A DNA stretch of 64,000 nt from Niveispirillum fermenti (GCF_048066175.1 NZ_JBLTXA010000027.1:1-64000), one strand, 5' to 3'. Shown: positions 51,503 through 61,014, counted from the first letter of the stretch. The notes: a model not told the origin generated them from the sequence alone. Program-made: numbers and translations.

Positions 51503-52648
51503 ATGATGCGCGGTCCGCTGACAGGCATACGGATTGTGGAATTCGCCGGACTGGGTCCGGCTCCGTTTTGCGGCATGATGCTGGCCGACCATGGCGCGGA
51601 TGTCATCCGTATTGACCAGATCGGGGCCGGGGGCTTGATCCAGAAGTCCGAGCGAGACGTCCTGAACCGGTCGCGCCGCACCGTCGCGATCAACCTGAAA
51701 ACGGAGGAGGGCGTCGCACTCGCCCGCGTCTTGTGCCGTTCTGCGGACGGTATATTCGAAGGATTCCGTCCGGGAGTGATGGAGCGACTGGGGCTAGGAC
51801 CGGACAAGCTGCTTGCCGACAATCCGAAACTGGTCTATGGCCGCATGACCGGTTTCGGCCAGGACGGCCCTTGTGCGTCCATGGCCGGGCACGACATCAA
51901 CTATATCGCGCTGTCCGGTGTGCTTCATGCGTGCGGCCGGGCGGATGAGAACCCGACGCCGCCCTTGAACCTTGTCGGCGATTTTGGCGGTGGCGGCATG
52001 ATGCTAGCCTTCGGCATGCTGGCGGCCCTGCTCCACGCCCGTACCACGGGCAAGGGGCAGGTCGTCGATTGCGCCATGACCGAGGGCAGTGCGGTGCTGA
52101 TGGCGATGATCTACTCGCTGCGCGCCGACAATCTCTGGCACGACGCGCGGGGTGCCAACCTGCTCGACGGTGGCGCCCCCTTCTATGACAGCTACCGGAC
52201 GGCCGATGGCGGGTTCATCGCCGTCGGGTCGGTCGAACCCGCCTTCTATCGGGAAATGCTTCAGCTGGTCGGATTGGGCGATGATGCTGACATGTTGGAG
52301 CAGCACGACCCCGCCCTTTGGCCCCGGCAGAAGGCCAAGCTTGCTGCTGCCTTCCTGACCCGGACACGCGACGAATGGTGCGCGCTTCTGGACGGTGCTG
52401 ACGCCTGCGCCACGCCGGTCCTGTCGCTCGCCGAGGCGCCGCATCACAAGCACAACGTGGCGCGCAGCGCCTTCCTGACCGTGGATGGCATGGTGCAGCC
52501 CGCACCCAGCCCCCGTTATTCGCACACACACACGGACATGCCCCGGCCGATGGAAAGCGGCCCGTGCGCCACTGCTGCGCTTCTTGAGGAAATCGGCCTT
52601 GGCGGTCCCGAGATAGACCGCCTGCGCCGGGAAAACATCGTGGCGTAG
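51503..52648 (+). CDS. CaiB/BaiF-family CoA transferase, alpha-methylacyl-CoA-racemase-like
   Basis: A 381-residue class III CoA-transferase-fold protein. GIRIVEFAGLGPAPFCGMMLADHGADVIRIDQ and FRPGVMERLGLGPDKLLADNPKLVYGRMTGFGQDGP are family motifs. AGHDINYIALSG carries the His/Asp of alpha-methylacyl-CoA racemases, and GKGQVVDCAMTEG the downstream site. Racemases invert alpha-methyl acyl-CoA for beta-oxidation. The rest of the operon fits this over a true CoA transferase. ATG 51503 is one base past the preceding stop. Confidence 0.9.
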   Translation: MMRGPLTGIRIVEFAGLGPAPFCGMMLADHGADVIRIDQIGAGGLIQKSERDVLNRSRRTVAINLKTEEGVALARVLCRSADGIFEGFRPGVMERLGLGPDKLLADNPKLVYGRMTGFGQDGPCASMAGHDINYIALSGVLHACGRADENPTPPLNLVGDFGGGGMMLAFGMLAALLHARTTGKGQVVDCAMTEGSAVLMAMIYSLRADNLWHDARGANLLDGGAPFYDSYRTADGGFIAVGSVEPAFYREMLQLVGLGDDADMLEQHDPALWPRQKAKLAAAFLTRTRDEWCALLDGADACATPVLSLAEAPHHKHNVARSAFLTVDGMVQPAPSPRYSHTHTDMPRPMESGPCATAALLEEIGLGGPEIDRLRRENIVA

Positions 52649-52711
52649 CCACGGGAAACCACGTGGCGCCGTTACAGAACGTGTCGCCACAAAATACCAG
52701 GGAGAACGACC

Positions 52712-53899
52712 TTGTCTGCAACAAGAGAAGTGCTTGTCGCTGGCGTGGGCATGGTGCCATTCGCCAAGCCGGGGAAAAGCCCACCCTATGATGAAATGGG
52801 CGCGGCTGCGATCAGGATGGCCCTGGCCGATGCCGGCATAGATTACGGCGCGGTGGAACAGGCCTATGCAGGTTTTGTCTTCGCCGGCAGTTGCGCTGGC
52901 CAGCGTACGATCTACAAGGCCGGCATGTCGGGCATTCCGATCATCAATGTCAACAATAACTGCTCCACCGGCTCCTCGGCCCTGTTCCTGGCTCGGCAGG
53001 CGGTCGCCAGTGGCATGGTCGAATGCGCCCTGGCCGTCGGGTTTGAGGAGATGGACCCTGGCCCGATCCCCGACGCGTTCCCGCAGCGCATCAGCCCCTT
53101 TGCCGATTTCGACACGGCGTGCGACACGCTGGTCGATGTCGATCTGCCTCTGGCGTTACGCTATTTCGGCGGCGCCGGCAAGGCGCATATGGAAAGATAC
53201 GGCACGACCCTGCGGGATTTCGCCGAGGTCCGCGCCAAGGCCAGCCGCCATGCGGCCCGGAACCCGCTGTCGGTCTTCCGCAACGTGATGACCGCGCAGG
53301 ATGTTCTGGACGCTCCGCTCATCTGGCCGGGGGTGATGACCAAGCCCATGGCCTGCCCGCCGACCTGCGGAGCCGCTGCCGCTCTGGTCGTCTCCCGCGA
53401 CTTCGCCAGGAAGCACGGGCTTGATCCCAAGGTCCGCATCGCGGCACAGGTGATGACCACCGACCACCCGGTCACGCTGCAGTCACAGGACATGATTCAG
53501 TTGGTCGGCAGGGACATGACGGAGCGCGCCTCCGCCCAAGTCTATGAGCAGACGGGTGTCGGGCCAGAGGATATCCGCGTCGTGGAGTTGCATGATTGCT
53601 TCGCCCATAACGAGGTTGTCACCTATGAGGGACTGGGCCTGTGTCCGGAAGGCGGCGCCGCCCGGTTCATCGCCGACGGCGACAACACCTATGGCGGGCG
53701 TGTTGTCACCAACCCGTCCGGTGGTCTGCTTTCCAAGGGGCATCCGCTGGGCGCCACCGGTCTGGCGCAATGTTTTGAGCTGACGCACCAATTGCGCGGC
53801 AGTGCCGGCGGGCGCCAGGTCGAAGGAGTCCGCCACGCGCTGGCCCATAATCTGGGCCTGGGTGGTGCCTGCGTCGTCACCCTTTACGAACAATGCTGA
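52712..53899 (+). CDS. thiolase-family / SCP2-type lipid-transfer thiolase
   Basis: A 395-residue non-decarboxylating thiolase. The nucleophilic Cys84 lies in NVNNNCSTGSSALFLARQ, the acid/base region in VELHDCFAHNEVVTYEGLG, and the C-terminal His in NPSGGLLSKGHPLGATG. It matches the SCP-x/lipid-transfer group that cleaves 3-ketoacyl-CoA with bulky groups. No DUF35 partner lies next to it, unlike the usual Ltp2 layout. The start is TTG 52712 with GGGAG upstream. It is followed closely by two MaoC-type genes. Confidence 0.9.
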   Translation: MSATREVLVAGVGMVPFAKPGKSPPYDEMGAAAIRMALADAGIDYGAVEQAYAGFVFAGSCAGQRTIYKAGMSGIPIINVNNNCSTGSSALFLARQAVASGMVECALAVGFEEMDPGPIPDAFPQRISPFADFDTACDTLVDVDLPLALRYFGGAGKAHMERYGTTLRDFAEVRAKASRHAARNPLSVFRNVMTAQDVLDAPLIWPGVMTKPMACPPTCGAAAALVVSRDFARKHGLDPKVRIAAQVMTTDHPVTLQSQDMIQLVGRDMTERASAQVYEQTGVGPEDIRVVELHDCFAHNEVVTYEGLGLCPEGGAARFIADGDNTYGGRVVTNPSGGLLSKGHPLGATGLAQCFELTHQLRGSAGGRQVEGVRHALAHNLGLGGACVVTLYEQC

Positions 53900-53909
53900 C
53901 GGGTGCGCG

Positions 53910-54350
53910 ATGATCGAGAAATCGTGGATCGGCCGTGAGCTGAAGACATCCGTCCTGGAGATCGAACGGGGACGGCTGCGGTCCTTTGCCAGGGCCATCG
54001 GGGAGACCGATCCGGTCTATCAGGATGTCGAGGTCGCGCGGGCCGCTGGATACCCCGACCTCCCGGTTCCGCCCACCTTCCTGTTCGCCGCCGATCTGGA
54101 CAGCGGTGCCCTGGACGCCATGCTGGCGGATATGGGCATCCCCATCGCCCGCATCCTGCATGGCGAGCAGGGCTTCACCTACCACCGGCCGGCCTGTGCC
54201 GGGGATGTGGTTACGGTGACGTCCCGCATCGCGGACATCTATGACAAGAAGAACGGTGCCCTGGACTTCATCGAGAAACGGTCCGAGGCCCGTAACCAGC
54301 ATGGCGCGCTGGTCGCCGAAATGCGGACCGTCATCGTCGTCCGCAACTGA
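53910..54350 (+). CDS. MaoC-like dehydratase N-domain protein (FAS1-like)
   Basis: A 146-residue hotdog-fold protein. SWIGRELKTSVLEIERGRLRSFARAIGETDPVYQD is the N-terminal MaoC_dehydrat_N signature. The hydratase catalytic motif is degenerate (ETDPVYQD lacks the usual D-x-N-P-x-H His), so it probably serves as the structural partner of the next gene. GTG/ATG choice favours ATG 53910 with GGTGCGCG before it. Only 10 bases separate it from the thiolase. Confidence 0.87.
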   Translation: MIEKSWIGRELKTSVLEIERGRLRSFARAIGETDPVYQDVEVARAAGYPDLPVPPTFLFAADLDSGALDAMLADMGIPIARILHGEQGFTYHRPACAGDVVTVTSRIADIYDKKNGALDFIEKRSEARNQHGALVAEMRTVIVVRN

Positions 54351-54369
54351 TACCTGTTGGAGTCCGGTC

Positions 54370-54789
54370 ATGAGCACAGAAATCCCTTCCGGCTTGACGC
54401 CGGGGCGGGAGTTGCCACCGCTTGCCCTTGAACCTGTCAACCGCGCCCTGCTGGCGATGTTCGGCTGCGCGTCGGGCGACCTGAACCCTATCCATCTCGA
54501 TATCGATTTCGCGCGCAAGGCAGGCATGCCTGACGTCTTCGCGCAGGGCATGCTGGGCATGGCCTGGATGGCCAGGGCGATCACCGCCTGGGTCCCGCAG
54601 GACCGGCTGCGCAAGTTCGACGCCCGGTTCCTGGGCATCACCCATCTGGGCCACCGGATCACGGTCACCGCAACGGTGAAGGATCTGGTGACTTTTAATG
54701 GAGAGACCTGCGCACGGGTCGAACTGCGCAACACCAACCAACATGGCCAGACCCGTATCGCCGGCGAAGTGCTGGTTGCGGTCGGCTGA
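54370..54789 (+). CDS. MaoC-family (R)-enoyl-CoA hydratase
   Basis: A 139-residue hotdog-fold hydratase. SGDLNPIHLDIDFARKAGMPDVFAQGML is the hydratase-2 motif with catalytic Asp and His. It would hydrate a 2-enoyl-CoA. With the adjacent MaoC-N protein it forms a two-gene heteromeric hydratase like those in sterol side-chain breakdown. ATG 54370 lies 19 bases past the partner's stop. A longer frame from 54241 overlaps that gene and is not used. Confidence 0.9.
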   Translation: MSTEIPSGLTPGRELPPLALEPVNRALLAMFGCASGDLNPIHLDIDFARKAGMPDVFAQGMLGMAWMARAITAWVPQDRLRKFDARFLGITHLGHRITVTATVKDLVTFNGETCARVELRNTNQHGQTRIAGEVLVAVG

Positions 54790-54821
54790 CCATCACAAAC
54801 ATCCCTGGGAGGGAGCAGCAC

Positions 54822-55655
54822 ATGTCTTTGAAACTGGAGGGTAAGGTCGCCCTGGTGACCGGATCAGGCCGCGGCATTGGACGGTCCATCGCGCTGAAGC
54901 TGGCCGGCGAAGGCGCTCGCTTGGTTGTCAACGATCTCGACGCCGAACCCGCAATGGAGACGGTGGAGGCGATCCGTGCGGCAGGCGGCGAGGCCATCGC
55001 TTGCGCCGGCAGCGTCAGTGCCCCCGACTTCGCCGAGCGTTTTGTCGGGACGGCCGTCGAGGGCTTCAAGGGCCTGGACATCATCGTGAACAATGCGGGC
55101 TACACCTGGGACAGCGTGGTCCAGAAGATGACCGACGAGCAATGGTACGCCATTATCGACGTTCATCTGACGGCACCGTTCCGCATCCTGCGCGCGGCAC
55201 AGCCCGTCATCCGGTCGCTGGCCAAGGCTGATGCCGAGGCGGGCCGGCGCAATGTCCGCAAGATCGTCAACATCTCCTCCGTCGCTGGGCTGTTCGGCAA
55301 TGCCGGCCAGACGAACTACGCTGTGGCCAAAGCCGGCATCACCGGCATGACCCGGACGCTCGCCAAGGAATGGGGGCGGATGGATACGACGGTCAATTGC
55401 GTCGCCTACGGCTTGATCCGGACCCGCCTTACCGAAGCCACGGCCGACACAAGGAGCACCGCGACTATCGACGGCCGCGACATCAGGATCGGCGTCAATC
55501 CGGACGTCATGGAGATGATGGCGCGATCGATCCCCCTGGGACGCGCCGGCACTGCGGAGGAAGCGGCGGGTGCTGTCTATCTCTTCTGTATTCCGGAAAG
55601 CGACTACGTCTCCGGCCAGGTGCTGATGTGCACCGGCGGCCTGACGGGAATATGA
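54822..55655 (+). CDS. short-chain dehydrogenase (3-hydroxyacyl-CoA dehydrogenase-like)
   Basis: A 277-residue classical SDR. VTGSGRGIGRSIALKLAGEG is the cofactor loop, IVNNAGYTWDS the NNAG motif, NISSVAGLFGNAGQTNYAVAKAG the Ser-Tyr-Lys triad. In this operon it should oxidise the 3-hydroxyacyl-CoA from the MaoC hydratase, as FabG/HSD17B4-type enzymes do. A GGGAGG ribosome site precedes ATG 54822. Confidence 0.92.
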   Translation: MSLKLEGKVALVTGSGRGIGRSIALKLAGEGARLVVNDLDAEPAMETVEAIRAAGGEAIACAGSVSAPDFAERFVGTAVEGFKGLDIIVNNAGYTWDSVVQKMTDEQWYAIIDVHLTAPFRILRAAQPVIRSLAKADAEAGRRNVRKIVNISSVAGLFGNAGQTNYAVAKAGITGMTRTLAKEWGRMDTTVNCVAYGLIRTRLTEATADTRSTATIDGRDIRIGVNPDVMEMMARSIPLGRAGTAEEAAGAVYLFCIPESDYVSGQVLMCTGGLTGI

Positions 55656-55692
55656 GCCGCCATCGCCCGTGCATCACAGGATGAGGATCGGC

Positions 55693-57252
55693 ATGTATAT
55701 CACCCAACCCCTCCACCGTGCGCTGCAGCAGCATCCGGACCGGACCGCCCTAATCTGCGGTTCCCGACAGACCAGCTTCCGCCAATTGGCCGACCGCGTC
55801 GCCCGGCTGGCGGGCGGGCTTCGTGGGCTGGGCATGCAGGATGGCGACCGTGTAGCCATCCTGGCCTTCAATTCGGATCGGTATTTCGAATATCTGATCG
55901 GCGTGCCCTGGGGCGGGGGTGTCATCAATCCCTGCAATACGCGGTGGAGCGTGGCGGAACTTGCCTATTCGCTCAATGATTCTGGCTCCCGGATATTGCT
56001 GGTCGATGACATGTTCCAGGCGCTCGTCCCCGACCTCCGGGCCCTGTGCGGGAGCCTGGAGGTCGTCATTCATATCGGCGACGCCACTACGCCCCCCGGT
56101 ATGGTGCCGTATGAGGCGCTGATCGCCGGCTCCGATCCGATGGCCGACGCCTTGAGAAGGGACGAGGATCTTCTCGGCTTGTTCTATACCGGCGGCACCA
56201 CCGGGGCGCCGAAGGGTGTGATGCTCAGCCATGCCAACTTCATGTCCTCGGCCCTGGCCCTGGCTGCCGAGGGCATCATTGTCCCGGGGGGCGTCTTCCT
56301 CCATGCCGCGCCCATGTTCCATCTGGCGGATCTGGGCTGTTCCAGCGTGGCCTGGATCCTGGGGAATGCCCACAGTTTCATCCCCTGCTTCTCCCCGCCA
56401 GCAGTGGTGGAGGCCATAGAGCGTGACCTTGTGACCGATACGCTGCTGGTGCCTACCATGGTCCAGATGCTGGTCGATCACCCGGTCATGGCAGAGGGCA
56501 GGGACATCAGCAGCCTGCGCACCATCCTCTATGGTGGCTCCGCGATTTCCGAGGCCGTCCTGGACCGGGCGTTGGCAACGCTGAACAATGTCTCGTTCTG
56601 CCAAGCCTATGGCATGACCGAGCTGGCGCCTGTGGCCACCATCCTGGCCGCCGCCTATCATCTGCCTGAAGGCCGAGGGGGGGACAAGCTGCGGTCCGGC
56701 GGGCGGGCCGCCTATTGCACGGAAATCCGCGTGGCCGATCTCGCAAACAATCCTCTGCCGGCAGGCGTAAAAGGTGAAGTGCTGGTCCGTGGCCCCAATG
56801 TGATGAAGGGCTACTGGAACAAGCCCGAGCTGACGGCCGCCGCCCTGCGCGGCGGATGGATGCATACCGGCGATGTGGGCTATATCGACGGGGATGGGTT
56901 CCTGTTCATCATCGACCGCTTGAAGGACATGATCATCAGTGGCGGCGAGAATATCTATTCCGCCGAGGTGGAGAATGCGTTGGCCCGGCACGCGGCTGTT
57001 CAAACCTGCGCCATCATCGGCATTCCCAGCGACAAATGGGGGGAAGCCGTTCATGGCTTCGTCATCCTGAAGCCCGGACAAACCGCCACTCAGGATGAGT
57101 TGATCGCCCATTGCCGACAGATGATCGCCGGTTACAAGTGCCCGCGCAGCATCGAATTCGTTGACGCGCTGCCCCTGTCCGGCCCCGGCAAAATCCTCAA
57201 GACTGAACTGCGCAAGCGGTTCTGGAACGGCCGCGACCAACAGGTCTCCTGA
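55693..57252 (+). CDS. acyl-CoA synthetase (AMP-forming ligase)
   Basis: A 519-residue adenylate-forming ligase. LFYTGGTTGAPKGVMLSHAN is the ATP loop, QAYGMTELAPV the A5 motif, FIIDRLKDMIISGGENIYSAEVEN the hinge and LPLSGPGKILKTELRKRFW carries the catalytic Lys. ATG 55693 has GAGGATCGGC upstream; ATG 55681 is also possible. It would activate the imported acid before the acyl-CoA dehydrogenase step. Confidence 0.92.
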   Translation: MYITQPLHRALQQHPDRTALICGSRQTSFRQLADRVARLAGGLRGLGMQDGDRVAILAFNSDRYFEYLIGVPWGGGVINPCNTRWSVAELAYSLNDSGSRILLVDDMFQALVPDLRALCGSLEVVIHIGDATTPPGMVPYEALIAGSDPMADALRRDEDLLGLFYTGGTTGAPKGVMLSHANFMSSALALAAEGIIVPGGVFLHAAPMFHLADLGCSSVAWILGNAHSFIPCFSPPAVVEAIERDLVTDTLLVPTMVQMLVDHPVMAEGRDISSLRTILYGGSAISEAVLDRALATLNNVSFCQAYGMTELAPVATILAAAYHLPEGRGGDKLRSGGRAAYCTEIRVADLANNPLPAGVKGEVLVRGPNVMKGYWNKPELTAAALRGGWMHTGDVGYIDGDGFLFIIDRLKDMIISGGENIYSAEVENALARHAAVQTCAIIGIPSDKWGEAVHGFVILKPGQTATQDELIAHCRQMIAGYKCPRSIEFVDALPLSGPGKILKTELRKRFWNGRDQQVS

Positions 57253-57300
57253 GAGCAGCGGCGCTCCCCCAGTCAAAAATCAAAACAATGGAGGGATTCC

Positions 57301-58446
57301 ATGCCCCCGAGGCTCTATCAATTTCCCTGGATGGATGCGGATATCGAGGCGTTCCGGGAACAGGTCAGTCGCTATATAAGGGCCGAACTCGCCCCCGGGC
57401 TTCCCGAATGGCGCAAGCAGGGCTACATCCCGCGCACGGTGTGGCGGGGCATGGGCGCGCTGGGCTTCCTGCTGCCCGAATTGCCGGTCGAATATGGTGG
57501 GGCCGGCACCAGCCCGGCCTATCAGTTGGTGTTGCAGGATGAACTGGCCAAGGCCGAGATGCCGGGCACCCTCACCGTGCATGCCATCGTGGCGCACTAT
57601 ATCCTCGACTATGGCACGGCGGCGCAGAAGGCCCATTGGCTGCCCAAGCTGGCCAGCGGAGAGCATCTGGCCGGGATCGCCCTGACCGAACCGGGCCATG
57701 GGTCGGACCTGAAGGCGCTGCGCTCTGCAGCCCGGCGCGATGGTGACGACTATGTCGTCAACGGTTCAAAGATTTTCATCACCAACGGTTCCACCGCCAG
57801 CATGCTGGCCGTCGCCTGCCGGACCGATGGTGAGGGCGCGCGCGGCATCTCGCTGATCCTGATGGAGACGGAAAACCAGCCCGGCTTCAAGGTCGGCTCG
57901 CGGCTGGAAAAGCTGGGCCAGCACGCCTCCGACACGGCCGAGCTGTATTTCGACAATGTGCGTGTGCCTGCGTCGAACCTCCTGAGCGAGGCGGAGGGGC
58001 AGGGCTTCGCACAGATCATGAGCCAGTTGCCGTTCGAGCGTCTGCTGATTGCCGTGCCGGCTGCCGCCCAGATCGAACGGGCCCTTGACCATACGATTGC
58101 CTACACCAAAGAACGCCGCATGTTCGGGGGCAGCCTGTTCGACATGCAGAATACCCGTTTCAAGCTGGCGGAGATGGCGACCACGGCCCACATCGTCCGC
58201 GGCTTCGTCAATGACTGCGTGCAGCGGTTGGTTGACGGCACGCTCGATAATGAAGCCGCCTATATGGCGAAATGGTGGTGCACGGAGCAGCAATGCCGCG
58301 TGACTGACGAGTGTCTCCAGTTGTTCGGCGGCTACGGCTACATGGTCGAATATCCAATCGCCCGGCTGTTCGCCGATGCGCGCGTACAGAAAATCTATGG
58401 CGGTGCCAATGAGGTGATGAAGGACCTGATTGCGCGCAGCCTTTAG
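57301..58446 (+). CDS. acyl-CoA dehydrogenase
   Basis: A 381-residue FAD-dependent dehydrogenase. IALTEPGHGSDLKALRSAAR and KIFITNGSTASMLAVACRTD are flavin/substrate motifs. The C-terminal site reads KIYGGANEVMKDLIARSL, so the MCAD-type base position is Gly. Instead Glu246 in LPFERLLIAV (58036-58038) occupies the base position seen in long-chain and isovaleryl-CoA dehydrogenases. This fits a bulky or branched substrate. It lies 48 bases downstream of the ligase gene. Confidence 0.92.
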   Translation: MPPRLYQFPWMDADIEAFREQVSRYIRAELAPGLPEWRKQGYIPRTVWRGMGALGFLLPELPVEYGGAGTSPAYQLVLQDELAKAEMPGTLTVHAIVAHYILDYGTAAQKAHWLPKLASGEHLAGIALTEPGHGSDLKALRSAARRDGDDYVVNGSKIFITNGSTASMLAVACRTDGEGARGISLILMETENQPGFKVGSRLEKLGQHASDTAELYFDNVRVPASNLLSEAEGQGFAQIMSQLPFERLLIAVPAAAQIERALDHTIAYTKERRMFGGSLFDMQNTRFKLAEMATTAHIVRGFVNDCVQRLVDGTLDNEAAYMAKWWCTEQQCRVTDECLQLFGGYGYMVEYPIARLFADARVQKIYGGANEVMKDLIARSL

Positions 58447-58485
58447 CGGTTTTCTGCCGACCGGAAAGCTGTCTGTACCCGTTCG

Positions 58486-59484
58486 ATGAGAGAATTGATG
58501 TTCCACCGTCTGCGCCAGTTGTTCGATCCTTATATCGCCCTCATGCTGCTGGTCGTGGTCATAGCCGCTATCCTGCCGGCACGGGGGCAGGGGGCCGCCA
58601 TCGCGGGAATGTTGGCCGACGGTGGAATCGTTTTTCTGTTCTTCCTGTACGGCGCGCGCCTGTCCCCCCAAGCGGCCTTGGGCGGGCTCATGCAATGGCC
58701 GCTGCATCTTTGCGTCCTGACCAGCACCTTCATCTTGTTTCCCCTGCTGGGCAAAGCGCTTGAATATCTGTCGCCGGCCAGCATGCCGCCGGAGATCGTG
58801 ACCGGCTTGATGTTCCTCTGTGTGCTGCCGTCGACGGTTCAATCGTCCATCGCCTTCACGTCGATCGCGCGCGGCAATGTGCCCGCCGCCATATGCGCGG
58901 CATCGGCATCGAACATGCTGGGCGTCTTCATCAGCCCGCTGCTTGCGGGCTGGCTGTTGAAGACACAAGGCCTGGAACTGTCGTTCGGTATCTTCCGAGA
59001 CATCACATTGCAGCTTCTGGTGCCGTTCCTGGCTGGACAGGTGCTGCGGTCCTGGATTGGAAGATGGGTGGAGACGAGGAAGAAGCTTCTGGGCTATGCG
59101 GATCGCGGCTCCATCCTGCTGATCATCTACGTCGCCTTTTCCAAGGGTGTCATGTCGGGTATGTGGAGCCAGTTCGAATTAGCCGACCTGCTTGTTCTTG
59201 TCGTCATGCTATCTGGCCTTCTGGCCTCGGTACTTATCGTCACCAGTTTTGCTGCACGCCGGATCCTGCGGTTTCCTGTCCAGGACGAAATCGTCCTGCA
59301 ATTTTGCGGTTCCAAGAAATCACTGGCCAGCGGTTTGCCGATGGCCAGTATTCTGTTTGCCGGACCCCAGGTCGGCATTGTCGTTCTGCCGCTTATGCTG
59401 TTCCATCAATTACAACTGATTGTCTGCGCCATCCTTGCTCGACACTATGCGACCCGCCGCGACGATATCGGGGCCAATCTGTGA
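58486..59484 (+). CDS. SBF-like (bile acid:Na+ symporter superfamily) transporter
   Basis: A 332-residue polytopic protein with about 10 membrane segments. LMLLVVVIAAILPARGQGAA, VFLFFLYGARLSPQAALGG and LMFLCVLPSTVQSSIAFTSIARGNVPAAI match the SBF_like/SLC10A7-YfeH group rather than the classical ASBT bile-acid symporters. Hence a bile-acid substrate is not implied by the fold. It ends the operon 42 bases from the converging PepSY gene. It may move an organic anion in or a product out. Confidence 0.85.
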   Translation: MRELMFHRLRQLFDPYIALMLLVVVIAAILPARGQGAAIAGMLADGGIVFLFFLYGARLSPQAALGGLMQWPLHLCVLTSTFILFPLLGKALEYLSPASMPPEIVTGLMFLCVLPSTVQSSIAFTSIARGNVPAAICAASASNMLGVFISPLLAGWLLKTQGLELSFGIFRDITLQLLVPFLAGQVLRSWIGRWVETRKKLLGYADRGSILLIIYVAFSKGVMSGMWSQFELADLLVLVVMLSGLLASVLIVTSFAARRILRFPVQDEIVLQFCGSKKSLASGLPMASILFAGPQVGIVVLPLMLFHQLQLIVCAILARHYATRRDDIGANL

Positions 59485-59526
59485 ACGCGTGCCGGAAGCG
59501 TACTGGCAAAGACTATGCGGATCGCA

Positions 59527-61014
59527 TCAGGATCGCTTCGCTGACATGGCCGACGCTGCAATCAAAGCGGCACCGACGAGAATTGCCGCATCAACGGCCC
59601 ACGCGACCGGATCCTGTGCGTCGCCGCGCCAGTTTATCACATGCATGATCGCAAGTGCCGCCATCAGTGCTGCCGCAGACCAGCGGAAGGCAGCTTCGAA
59701 GACAGCGACAGGCAGGGCAGTGCCCGCTGTCCCGTAAGCTAGCCCCGTCAGGACCATCCATGCAAACAGAGCGTGGTCACCGGCGCCGGCCAACGATATG
59801 ACGGCTGTGAACGCGAAGATGGCCGGCTGGCCCCAAGCCGTCGCCGCCCAGAACCGTTCCCACGCGGGAACGGGGCGCCCCTGGTCGCGCCGACGTGCGA
59901 ACCAGATCGTCATACCGCTCGACGTGACGACACACAGTGCCAGTCCAAGCACACCATAGGCGATTTTGGTAGCAAGGCCGCCGAACCATCCAAAGTGGAG
60001 CGGCGGCAGCGACAGCAACGCGCGCGATCCGATCGACCTCGGTTCTGTCCTCGGTGAGAATATCACTTGGCTGTCCGCATCGAATATATAGCGCTGGTCG
60101 TGTGTCAGCCGGCCCGCTTCCTCGAAGATCACGGAGATGGTCTGTCCCCGCGTGCCGGGGTGCTGGATTTCGATCGACTGGATCTGTGCCGCCGGCTCCT
60201 GCGCGCGCATGAACGCCATGATTGGCGCTACCGATGGCATGGCGGCCGATGTCTTGTCTTCCCGGCTTTCCAGCGGCCCGACGATCTCGGTGAGTGCCCG
60301 GCGGAAGTCGCCCTTATAGGCGGTTGCCGCCATACCGCCGAACATGAGGAGGAAGGCTCCGAGTACGGCGCCGGTCAGCGTCACAAGGATGAAGAAGGGC
60401 ATGCCCCATGTGCCCAACCGGTTATGCAGGTCGGCTTCCTGCACGCGCAACGAACCGCCGCGGCGCAGTGTGAACGCTTCCCTGAAGATGTGAGGATGCG
60501 CGAGCACCCCCGACATGAGCAAGGCCAGGAGAGCGACGCCGATCAGGCCGACCACGGCAAGGCCGGCGAGGCGTGGGAGATGCAGATTGGCATGAAGTGC
60601 CACAAGAAAGTCAGTAATCGGATGGGATACGGGTGCGATCAGTCGCCCGCCCCTGTCCGCCACCCATTGATTACCCTCGCCTTCGACCGAACCGCCCACA
60701 AAGACAAGACGGGGGGTGGCGCTTCTGGGGAGCAGGACGGAAATCGCCCGCACGGCGCTCCCGGCCTTGGCGTGGATTTCGGACAGCCCGCGATCAATGG
60801 CATCTGGCGAAACGGTAGTCAGCACGGGCCCGGCAGGCTGTTCCCAACGCTCCAACTCCTGCGCGAACACAACGATCGTGCCCGACAGGCAGATCAGGTA
60901 GATCAGCGCCGAGATCGCAAGGCCCAATACGGAATGGCCTGACAGAATGGCGCCAATGAGCGAGGTGGGCAACAGCCGCCTGCGGCCTTGCTTTGCAGGG
61001 AGAGGCGCGTTCAT
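59527..61014 (-). CDS. PepSY-domain membrane protein, siderophore-reductase-like
   Basis: A 495-residue protein with PepSY-associated transmembrane segments: GHSVLGLAISALIYLICLSGTIVVF near the N-terminus, PRLAGLAVVGLIGVALLALLMSG and MPFFILVTLTGAVLGAFLLMFGG midway, and GVLGLALCVVTSSGMTIWFA near the end. Conserved His residues in the membrane parts (GHSVLG, HANLHLPR) could bind haem. Such proteins accompany TonB receptors and are linked to iron release from siderophores. ATG 61014 overlaps the previous stop by ATGA; the longer open frame to 61365 is unsupported. Confidence 0.87.
   Translation of the reverse strand: MNAPLPAKQGRRRLLPTSLIGAILSGHSVLGLAISALIYLICLSGTIVVFAQELERWEQPAGPVLTTVSPDAIDRGLSEIHAKAGSAVRAISVLLPRSATPRLVFVGGSVEGEGNQWVADRGGRLIAPVSHPITDFLVALHANLHLPRLAGLAVVGLIGVALLALLMSGVLAHPHIFREAFTLRRGGSLRVQEADLHNRLGTWGMPFFILVTLTGAVLGAFLLMFGGMAATAYKGDFRRALTEIVGPLESREDKTSAAMPSVAPIMAFMRAQEPAAQIQSIEIQHPGTRGQTISVIFEEAGRLTHDQRYIFDADSQVIFSPRTEPRSIGSRALLSLPPLHFGWFGGLATKIAYGVLGLALCVVTSSGMTIWFARRRDQGRPVPAWERFWAATAWGQPAIFAFTAVISLAGAGDHALFAWMVLTGLAYGTAGTALPVAVFEAAFRWSAAALMAALAIMHVINWRGDAQDPVAWAVDAAILVGAALIAASAMSAKRS

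Noticed and set aside
58486..59484. Assigning bile-acid uptake to the SBF-like transporter
   Set aside because: The sequence fits the SLC10A7/YfeH-like group, whose substrates are not established as bile acids, so only the superfamily was named.
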